Of a stretch of 64,000 nt of DNA, positions 57,521-64,000 are shown in pieces. Both the position numbers and the translations under genes were made by a program. Each line of letters starts with the position of its first letter. Position 1 is the stretch's first letter. Location: contig NZ_CP090953.1 in assembly GCF_021513175.1 (NCBI RefSeq), forward strand, positions 558,001 to 622,000, read 5' to 3'. Origin of the DNA: Sphingomonas sp. S2-65 (GTDB taxonomy: Bacteria; Pseudomonadota; Alphaproteobacteria; Sphingomonadales; Sphingomonadaceae). The notes under the pieces are model-generated. The model ran no database searches and was not told where the DNA came from. It saw nothing but the letters and a program-made list of their open reading frames with translations.

Positions 57521-58212
57521 TCCGCGGCTTCCAGGCCATGGTGCTCGGACGCGATCCGCTTGGCGGCGGGCAGCGCGACGGGAAGCGGACGGTCGTCGCG
57601 GATCGGCACGAAGCGGCCGGTCTCGCCGTCGAGGCCGAGCACCATGCCCGCACTGATGTCGACGAACCAGCCATGCAGGGCCACGTCGCCGCGCGAGATC
57701 GCCGCGGTCACGGAGGGGTGGGTGCGCAGATGCGCCAGCTGCACCACGACATTCTCCAGGCTGGCCGCACGCACCGCGTCGCCATTCTCCATGTCAGGAT
57801 ACCCGCCCTTCACGACCGACTCGGCGGCATGGCTGTGGCGCAGCCAGGCAGCGACATTGGGCATGCCGTTCAGCATCTCCGGGTTCATCAGCGCCTTCAT
57901 CGCGCCGCAGTCCGAATGGCCACAGACGATGATGTCGCGAACGCCCAGCGCCGCGACGGCATATTCCACCGTCGACGAGACGCCCCCGTTCTGCGTGGAG
58001 AAAGGCGGCACGATGTTGCCGGCATTGCGGCAGACGAACAGGTCGCCGGGCTGGGCCTGGATGATATGCTCCGGCACCACGCGCGAATCCGCGCACGAGA
58101 TCATGAGCGCCTTCGGGCTCTGACCATCGGCCGCGAGCTTCGAATACAGGGCGCTCTGATCCGGGAAGACCTGCTTCTCGAAACCGACGACGCGTCCGAT
58201 TACTTCGTTCAC
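57517..58212 (-). CDS. beta-class carbonic anhydrase
   Basis: 231 aa from GTG 58212 with GAGGAG upstream. Zinc ligands C40 (MISCADSRV), H99 and C102 (CGHSDCGA), with the Asp-Arg dyad D42/R44. The VEYAVAALGVRDIIVCGH core and GWFVDISAGMV end are family-typical. Interconverts CO2 and bicarbonate in the cytoplasm. Directly coupled to the SulP transporter, so uptake and hydration of inorganic carbon are joined. Confidence 0.95.
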   Translation of the reverse strand: MNEVIGRVVGFEKQVFPDQSALYSKLAADGQSPKALMISCADSRVVPEHIIQAQPGDLFVCRNAGNIVPPFSTQNGGVSSTVEYAVAALGVRDIIVCGHSDCGAMKALMNPEMLNGMPNVAAWLRHSHAAESVVKGGYPDMENGDAVRAASLENVVVQLAHLRTHPSVTAAISRGDVALHGWFVDISAGMVLGLDGETGRFVPIRDDRPLPVALPAAKRIASEHHGLEAAE

Positions 58213-58315
58213 CGCTCAACTCCTCTCAAAACCCGCGCCTGAAAGGGCAGGACAATCGAGTAGTAGTTAGGCGACTAGTTTTGCTGCGGCGCAGCGCTTC
58301 CGTAAGGAATTGTTG

Positions 58316-59635
58316 CTATGCGGAACGGGGGCGCGGCAGCACGATCCGCGCCTGGAGGCCACCCTCGGCTCGGTTCCCCAGGATCAGGGTACCGCCCTCG
58401 CCTTCCACTGCCTTTGCGACGATGGAGAGCCCCAAGCCCAAACCCAGGGTGTCCCGCGCGCGCGCGCGGTCGAGCCGAACGAACGGCTCCAGCACCTTCT
58501 TCAGCGCCTCTTCGGGGATGCCCGGCCCGTCATCCTCGACGGACACGGTCACGGTGTCGTCGGCAGCGTGGAGCGTCACCCACACCTGATCCGCGTAATG
58601 GATGCCGTTCTCCACCAGGTTGATCAGCGCCCGCTTGAGGGTCATCGGCCGGATCGCAAGCTCGAGATGCTCGGGCCCGGCATAGCGTACCAAATGGCCG
58701 TGATCGGCCGCGTCATCGGCGATGGTCGCGCACAGAACGGCCAGGTCCGCCGCAACCTGCGGCTCCAGGTCCACTTCGCCGCCAAGATAGGCGAGCAACG
58801 ATCCGATCATCGCCTCCATCTCGCCGATATCGGCCTGCACGGCGTCGAGCACCGCCGGATCCTCGATCGCCTCGGCGCGCAGCCGCAACCGGGCGAGCGG
58901 CGTACGCAGATCATGGCCGACGGCGGCCAGCGCCTGGGTTCGGTCGCTGATCAGCCGGTGAATGCGTGCCTGCATGCGGTTGAACGCAGTGATGACCCGC
59001 CGCACTTCGCGAGGTCCCGCTTCCGGCACCGCTTCCGCAATGTCGCTCCCGACATGCTCGGCGGCATGCGCGAGCCGGCGCATTGGTAACAGGGTCTGGC
59101 GGACCAACACGCCCCCCGCCAGGATGATCGCGACCGCCGGCGCCAGCGCGAGCAACATCCGCTCGAGCGAAAACCCCAGGTGCCGCACCGGCTCGCGCGT
59201 GCCGAACGCCATCCAGGTTCCGTCACGCAGCGCCAGTCCGCCGACGATCACCGCCCGCCGCGGCGCCCCGTTCAAGCGTAGCCGCAGATTGGAATGCGTG
59301 AGGCTCGGCTCCCACACGACGACTTGCTGGTAGATCCGGTCGAGTGTCGGTGCGGCGGCGAGATATGCGGGCACCCGTGGCATCCATCCAATGCTGTACC
59401 GCGAAGTGGTCAGGTCCTGCGCCACCGCCGCCCGGGCGTTCTGGGGCGCGTCGTCGAGCAGCTTGCGCGCGATGATCAGATGCTCCGCCAGACGGCGCGC
59501 CTCATCGTCGCGCACCGAAAGCTGGCTTGCGCGTTCGTAGAAGAAGGTACTGGCGCCGAATTCGATCAGGATCGCCAGAAGCAGGATAGCGAAGATCCTG
59601 CCGATCAGCCCGAGTGGGGGCCGGAGCAGATGCAT
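58316..59635 (-). CDS. inner-membrane sensor histidine kinase
   Basis: 439 aa from ATG 59635, whose A is the last base of the response regulator's stop. TM1 about 10-30, periplasmic sensor about 31-158, TM2 about 160-178, HAMP about 180-235, HisKA with H241 (AVGHDLRTPLARLRLRAE), then HATPase with NLVENGIHYA, VEDDGPGIP and DTLGLGLGLSIV. Complete and of EnvZ-like layout. The sensor domain is not recognisable. Partner of the OmpR-type regulator. It sits downstream of that gene and upstream of the carbonic anhydrase operon, 103 bp away. Confidence 0.94.
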   Translation of the reverse strand: MHLLRPPLGLIGRIFAILLLAILIEFGASTFFYERASQLSVRDDEARRLAEHLIIARKLLDDAPQNARAAVAQDLTTSRYSIGWMPRVPAYLAAAPTLDRIYQQVVVWEPSLTHSNLRLRLNGAPRRAVIVGGLALRDGTWMAFGTREPVRHLGFSLERMLLALAPAVAIILAGGVLVRQTLLPMRRLAHAAEHVGSDIAEAVPEAGPREVRRVITAFNRMQARIHRLISDRTQALAAVGHDLRTPLARLRLRAEAIEDPAVLDAVQADIGEMEAMIGSLLAYLGGEVDLEPQVAADLAVLCATIADDAADHGHLVRYAGPEHLELAIRPMTLKRALINLVENGIHYADQVWVTLHAADDTVTVSVEDDGPGIPEEALKKVLEPFVRLDRARARDTLGLGLGLSIVAKAVEGEGGTLILGNRAEGGLQARIVLPRPRSA

Positions 59636-60369
59636 CAAGCCCGGGTGACCGGCGCGTTGAGCATATAGCCGACGCCCCGCACGGTGATGATCGGAGCCTT
59701 GGCGCCGGCGGTCGACAGCTTTCGTCGCAGCCGGCTGATCAGGACGTCGACGCTGCGATCCGAGCTGTCGCCGAGCCTTGTCCGCGACAATTCGATCAAC
59801 CGCTCGCGCGCGATCACGCGACCCGAATGGTCGCACAGGCTGACGAGGAGGTCGAACTCGGCGCCGGTCAGCTCGATCACCGCGCCGGTTGGGGAAAGCA
59901 GTTCGCGGCGTGGAAGATTGACCGTCCAGCCGTCGAAGCGGAGCATCCCCTGTGCAGGCTGGGCGTCGCCATCGGGCCGCCCGCTTCCACGGCGCAGCAC
60001 CGCGCGCACCCGTGCGATCAACTCCCGCGTGCCGAACGGCTTTGCGAGATAATCGTCGGCGCCGAGCTCAAGCCCGACGACCCGGTCGGTCTCGCTGCCC
60101 TTGGCCGAAATAAAGATCACCGGGATCTGGCTTTTTTCACGAAGGGTTCGGCAAAGATCGATGCCGCTGGTGCCAGGCAACATCACGTCCAAGATAACGA
60201 GATCGGCGGGGCCCGCGTCGAGCGCGACCCACATCTCGGCACCCGTCGCCGCCGGACGCACGCGATAGCCATGTTCCTGCAGCGCGCGCGAGGTCAACGT
60301 CCGCAGCGGCGGATCGTCCTCGACGAGGATGATCGTCGGCGCCGTCGCGGGCAAGGGAGACTGGAACAT
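59635..60369 (-). CDS. OmpR/PhoB family response regulator
   Basis: 244 aa. Receiver with E17-D18-D19, phosphoacceptor D61 (LVILDVMLP) and K110 (YLAKPF). The C-terminal winged helix (about 140-240) has LTGAEFDLLVSLCDHSGRVI and the recognition part DRSVDVLISRLRRKLS, ending ITVRGVGYML. Works with the kinase encoded directly after it. Regulates unknown targets; the kinase's closeness to the carbonic anhydrase/SulP operon makes inorganic carbon or pH stress one possibility. Divergent from a PilZ gene. Confidence 0.94.
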   Translation of the reverse strand: MFQSPLPATAPTIILVEDDPPLRTLTSRALQEHGYRVRPAATGAEMWVALDAGPADLVILDVMLPGTSGIDLCRTLREKSQIPVIFISAKGSETDRVVGLELGADDYLAKPFGTRELIARVRAVLRRGSGRPDGDAQPAQGMLRFDGWTVNLPRRELLSPTGAVIELTGAEFDLLVSLCDHSGRVIARERLIELSRTRLGDSSDRSVDVLISRLRRKLSTAGAKAPIITVRGVGYMLNAPVTRA

Positions 60370-60615
60370 GCGACTGCCCTAAAAACCTGCAGGGGGCGGG
60401 TCAACGCCGCATTGCACCACAACGCCGCGACGCTCCCGCCGCAGAGGCAGGAATAGTCGGCGATACAACGGCTTAGCGAAGCCTTAAGCTTCCTCTTCTA
60501 CAAAACACCATCGGGCAACAAGGATCTTCGTCCGAGATGGTCCGCGCAGCGGCATCAGCAAGCGGAGCATTGCCCACGCCTCGAATGGCGGACGCCAAGC
60601 AGCGGAGCGGAACAG

Positions 60616-60948
60616 ATGACCTATCAGAGCGCGGCAGACAGCTTCAGGCCAAGCCAATCCAATTCCCGCAAGGAACTGCGGGTAGAAGTCCATCTTGAGA
60701 GCGTGCTGGGCAGTTCGATGCTGGGCAAGCGCAAAGTGGAGTTGCTGGACATCTCGAACTTCGGATGCCGCGCAGTGTGTTCGTTGAACGTCGAACCGGG
60801 TACCAAAGTCGTGCTGACGATGCCCGGGCTGGCGCCGATCGGCGCGCAGATCCGCTGGAGCCGGCAGGGCTGTCTGGGCCTGGAATTCGCAACCCCGCTG
60901 CATCCCCTGATCCTGCATCGGCTCGTTGCGGAGAGCCGCGAAGCCTGA
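60616..60948 (+). CDS. PilZ domain protein
   Basis: 110 aa from ATG 60616 (GGAG upstream). A single PilZ barrel: RKELRVEV holds the N-terminal RxxxR-like c-di-GMP loop (here R18, R22), followed by LDISNFGCRA, the (D/N)xSxxG motif with an expected Gly, and LGLEFATPL. It is a short one-domain c-di-GMP receptor without output domain, probably acting by protein contact. No neighbouring cyclase. Stop 11 bp before the end of convergent holC. Confidence 0.85.
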   Translation: MTYQSAADSFRPSQSNSRKELRVEVHLESVLGSSMLGKRKVELLDISNFGCRAVCSLNVEPGTKVVLTMPGLAPIGAQIRWSRQGCLGLEFATPLHPLILHRLVAESREA

Positions 60949-60958
60949 GGAAGCCGAC

Positions 60959-61399
60959 TCAGGCCGCCTGTTCCCAGCGTCCGGCCTCGTCCTGCTTCCA
61001 GTATCGCCGCTCCACGCCGTCCTTGCCAGCAAGCCCCTTCCACGCCAGCCGCGCTTCCTGGATGTGGTCGTCGGTGAAGAAGTGGAAAGCGCGGGTAAAC
61101 GCCAGTGCCTCGTCCCGCCATACGCCATCCGCCAGCGCGACGTTCTCCGCGCCGTTCGCCGCCGCTACGGCGCCACTGATCAACACCGGCTGGCGTGCAT
61201 CGTCTTCACCGCCGGCAAGGCCGTGGGGCAGGAAGCTGTCCGGCGCATAGGTCCATAGCTGTTGGTCCAGCTGCACCCGCACCTCCTCTTCCGACGCGAC
61301 CACCAGCAACCGCCCCGCATTCGCCAGGATACGCTCGGCAATGCGGGGAAGTGCGCGTGCCAGAGGGGTTCTGGTCAGGTGGTAGAAATCGACCTGCAT
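60959..61399 (-). CDS. holC: DNA polymerase III subunit chi
   Basis: 146 aa from ATG 61399 (AAGGGGG upstream); earlier in-frame residues are not conserved. The HolC start MQVDFYHLTRTPLARALP, GRLLVVASEEEVRVQLDQQLWTY and DSFLPHG, then RPVLIS and FHFFTDD match the chi fold. Chi binds SSB and links it to the clamp loader through psi. Divergent from lptD with about 95 bp between the starts, an arrangement usual in alphaproteobacteria. Confidence 0.93.
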   Translation of the reverse strand: MQVDFYHLTRTPLARALPRIAERILANAGRLLVVASEEEVRVQLDQQLWTYAPDSFLPHGLAGGEDDARQPVLISGAVAAANGAENVALADGVWRDEALAFTRAFHFFTDDHIQEARLAWKGLAGKDGVERRYWKQDEAGRWEQAA

Positions 61400-61495
61400 A
61401 GCCCCCTTTAGCGCGCGGAAACGGTCTGGCCAACGCACCCGCCGTTGCGATGCGGGAAGCGCTGCGATAGGGCCGAAGCGGGCCGCGTGCCGGGA

Positions 61496-63859
61496 GTGAA
61501 GAAAAAGGTGGGAATCAAGGTGACGCGCAAGGCGTTATTGCTGTCGGGCGCTCTCGGGATTTGCTTCTCGGCGCAAGCGCGTGCGCAGCAGACGGCCGAT
61601 GTTCAGGAGGCGCCCGCGGGACAGCCCGACCTGCCGCAGACGCCACCTGACGCGCCGACGGCACAGCCGTCGAACGAGGGCCAGGCCGGATCGGCCTCGC
61701 TGCAGACGCCCGGCGTCACGCCCCCCCCACCCTCGCCGATGGCGACCGAGAACCCCGACGAGGTACAGTTCACCGCCGATCGCATCGACTATGACTATGA
61801 AAAGGATGTCGTCACCGCCAATGGCGACGTTCGCCTGTATCGGCGCAGCGATCGCCTGCGCGCCGATACCGTGGTCTGGGACCGCAAAACCGGCCAGGTG
61901 ACCGCCGAAGGCAACATCGTCATCATCAATCCGGAAGGCGACGCCGCTTATGGCGACCGGATCGAACTGACCGACACGCTCAAAGACGGCGTGGTCGAGA
62001 ACATGCTGGTGGTACTCGACGCCGGCGGACGCGTCGCGGCGGAGCGCGGGCGCCGCGAGAATGGCGTCATCACCGTGGAGAACGCTGCCTATACGCCGTG
62101 CACCGTGACCGACACCGGCGGCTGCCCGAAAGAGCCGTCGTGGAAGATCACCGCGGCGCAGGTAGTCTACGATCCGGCGCAGGGCCGCATCCGCTATACC
62201 GGGGCGCATGTCTCGATATTCGGGATCGTCTCGATCCCGCTCCCGTCGTTTTCGCACCCGGTGGGCGGCAGCAGCGACGACGGGTTCCTCACGCCCGACA
62301 TCCGCTACAGCCGCACCAACGGCTTCCAGGTAGCCCTGCCCTATTTCTTCAGCTTCGCGCCCAATCGCGACCTGACGGTGACGCCGCGTGTCTTCAGTGG
62401 CGCCTTGCCGATGCTGCAGGGCGAATATCGCCAGTTGTCGGATATCGGCGCGTTCCGGGTGACCGGCTATGGCACCTATAGCCGCCGTGCCGACGACCTG
62501 ACCGTTCCCGTCACCGATGAAACGTCGCGCAACGACTTTCGCGGCTATCTCGACGCAGTGGGCCGCTTCCAGCTCGATCCGAACTGGAGCGCCAGCGCGT
62601 CGATCCGGGCCACGACCGACCGCACGTTCCTGCGCCGCTACGACATTTCGCGCGACGACCGTCTGCGCAACAATGTTCGCGTCGAGCGCATCGACCAGGA
62701 CTCCTACTTCTCGATCAACGCCTGGGCGGTGCAGACGCTGCGCGTTGGCGAACGGCAGGGCGCGCAGCCGATCGCCCTGCCCGAGCTCGACTATCGCCGT
62801 CGGCTCGACGATGGCGTCCTTGGCGGCCTTCTCCAGTTCCAGGTCAACACGCTCGCTATCGCGCGGACCGACGGCCAGGATTCGCAGCGTGCCTTCGCCA
62901 GCGCGCAATGGGACGTGCGGCGGCTGACGCCCTGGGGGCAGGAACTCACCCTTACCGCTTATGGCCGCGCCGACGCCTACAACACGCACGACACGCTGGA
63001 GACGGTTGAAAGCTATCGCGGGCTCGAGGGCTTCCGGTTCCGCGGGATCGGCGCGCTGGCATTCGACGTGAAGTGGCCGCTGATCGGCGAGGCGTTCGGT
63101 GGCACCCAGCGGATCACGCCCAGGATCCAGATCGTCGCCGCTCCGAAGACCAACAATCTGGACGTGCCGAACGAAGACGCCCGGGCCGTCGATCTGGAAG
63201 ACTCCAACCTTTTCGCGCTCAACCGCTTCTCCGGATACGACCGGTTCGACGATTCGACCCGCGTCACGCTGGGCGTCGATTACTCGCTCTACCTCCCCGG
63301 GATCAGCATCGACGCCAATGTCGGCCAGAGCTATCGCCTGTCCTCGCAGGAATCTATCCTTCCCGACGGCACGGGGCTGAACGACCGTGTTTCGGACATC
63401 GTCGGGCGCACGGTGGTGCGCTTCCGCGACTTCGTCAGCCTTACCCACCGCTATCGCCTCGACAAGGACGGCCTGGCGATCCGCCGGAACGAAGTCGACG
63501 CCACGGTGGGCTCGCGCAGCACCTATGTGCAGGTCGGCTATCTCCGCCTCAACCGCAACGCCACCGGCGTGCTCGAGGATCTGCAGGACCGCGAAGAGGC
63601 GCGCCTCGGCGCCCGGGTGCAGCTCGCCCGCTTCTGGTCGGTGTCGGGATCGCTGCTCGTCGACCTGACCGACCGCAACGAGGATCTCCTGTCGCAGGCC
63701 GACGGGTTTGAGCCGGTGCGGCATCGGCTGGGCGTGGCCTATGAGGACGATTGCCTCCGGCTCGGCCTCACCTGGCGGCGCGACTATGAGACGACGGGCG
63801 ACGCGCGGCGCGGCAACAGTTTCCTCTTGGCGCTGGCGTTCAAAAATCTCGGCCGCTAG
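61496..63859 (+). CDS. lptD: LPS-assembly protein LptD
   Basis: 787 aa from GTG 61496 (possible alternatives GTG 61508 or 61520; the start is uncertain). Signal peptide ends near ARAQQ. A Pro/Ala-rich linker follows, then the periplasmic beta-taco (OstA/LptA-like, FTADRIDYDYEKDVVTANG) and the large C-terminal barrel ending SFLLALAFKNLGR. Cys pairs in the taco (PCTVTDTGGC) and a late one (DDCLRLGL) may form the disulfides required for folding. It places lipopolysaccharide, or in sphingomonads glycosphingolipid-type lipid, in the outer leaflet together with LptE. Confidence 0.94.
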   Translation: MKKKVGIKVTRKALLLSGALGICFSAQARAQQTADVQEAPAGQPDLPQTPPDAPTAQPSNEGQAGSASLQTPGVTPPPPSPMATENPDEVQFTADRIDYDYEKDVVTANGDVRLYRRSDRLRADTVVWDRKTGQVTAEGNIVIINPEGDAAYGDRIELTDTLKDGVVENMLVVLDAGGRVAAERGRRENGVITVENAAYTPCTVTDTGGCPKEPSWKITAAQVVYDPAQGRIRYTGAHVSIFGIVSIPLPSFSHPVGGSSDDGFLTPDIRYSRTNGFQVALPYFFSFAPNRDLTVTPRVFSGALPMLQGEYRQLSDIGAFRVTGYGTYSRRADDLTVPVTDETSRNDFRGYLDAVGRFQLDPNWSASASIRATTDRTFLRRYDISRDDRLRNNVRVERIDQDSYFSINAWAVQTLRVGERQGAQPIALPELDYRRRLDDGVLGGLLQFQVNTLAIARTDGQDSQRAFASAQWDVRRLTPWGQELTLTAYGRADAYNTHDTLETVESYRGLEGFRFRGIGALAFDVKWPLIGEAFGGTQRITPRIQIVAAPKTNNLDVPNEDARAVDLEDSNLFALNRFSGYDRFDDSTRVTLGVDYSLYLPGISIDANVGQSYRLSSQESILPDGTGLNDRVSDIVGRTVVRFRDFVSLTHRYRLDKDGLAIRRNEVDATVGSRSTYVQVGYLRLNRNATGVLEDLQDREEARLGARVQLARFWSVSGSLLVDLTDRNEDLLSQADGFEPVRHRLGVAYEDDCLRLGLTWRRDYETTGDARRGNSFLLALAFKNLGR

Positions 63860-63944
63860 AAACCTGGGGCGGGATCGGGCGACAGGCCGGATTCCGCTAA
63901 GCCTTGGTTCAGGCACAATTGGCGAGTAAGCGCCACGTATCTGT

Positions 63945-64000
63945 ATGATGAGGGTTCGGGCTCACGTGAACACTGGTGTTGCGAAGGCGATCCGTTTGGG
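63945..64000 (+). CDS. first codons of a gene cut by the window edge
   Basis: ATG at 63945 and 63948 and GTG at 63966 share one open frame that leaves the window (RVRAHVNTGVAKAIRLG). GTG 63966 has GAGGG ahead of it. Position downstream of lptD suggests surA (periplasmic peptidyl-prolyl isomerase), which often follows lptD in alphaproteobacteria, but 18 residues are not enough to confirm it. Confidence 0.4.
   Translation, partial: MMRVRAHVNTGVAKAIRL

Overview
The window is high-GC chromosomal DNA from an alphaproteobacterium, most likely a Sphingomonas-type member of the Sphingomonadaceae. The basis is protein content (CckA, alphaproteobacterial LptD and GreB, a TorF-type porin, three large TonB-dependent receptors, sphingomonad-style exported peptidases), frequent GTG/TTG starts and tightly overlapping genes. 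I see no phage, integrase, insertion sequence or CRISPR array. Four tRNA-flanked or repeat-rich spots break up otherwise dense coding sequence.

Layout. 0-17 kb is core: the 3' end of a MOSC protein, cckA with a single-domain receiver and a methyltransferase, an M13 peptidase, DUF2062, smpB, a TonB receptor, dapA, a lytic transglycosylase, greB, acylphosphatase, ettA and an M28 peptidase. 17-20.7 kb is a looser accessory stretch with a small lipoprotein, tRNA-Pro, three orphan ORFs, degenerate direct repeats, an SDR enzyme and tRNA-Ile2. 20.6-28.7 kb holds a polysaccharide deacetylase/histidine kinase pair, an Lrp regulator, a TPR protein, gyrA and DUF952. 28.7-32.9 kb has a REP-like inverted repeat, a DUF2946/TonB receptor/PepSY metal-uptake operon and tRNA-Glu.

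33.0-49.4 kb is the most interesting part: a glycan-utilisation locus with GH84, a ROK regulator, GH92, GH125, a second GH92, GH43, a TonB receptor, a lipoprotein of the endonuclease/exonuclease/phosphatase fold and, divergently, mannonate dehydratase. The set suits uptake and trimming of alpha-mannan or high-mannose N-glycans, such as those of fungi. The second GH92 has Gln where the family's catalytic acid Glu is expected, a change associated with cleavage of mannose-1-phosphate diesters. With the adjacent phosphatase-fold lipoprotein this suggests a phosphomannan branch: uncap, dephosphorylate, trim. That is an inference from sequence and context.

49.4-55 kb carries mobA, fdhD and an FdhF/YdeP molybdoenzyme behind mntH and mntR, all on the minus strand, with a perfect palindrome (probable Mn box) spanning the mntR stop codon. 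55-60.4 kb has a TorF-type porin, a SulP transporter overlapping a beta-carbonic anhydrase (a likely bicarbonate pair), and an OmpR-type two-component system. 60.6-64 kb has a PilZ protein, holC, lptD and the first codons of the next gene.
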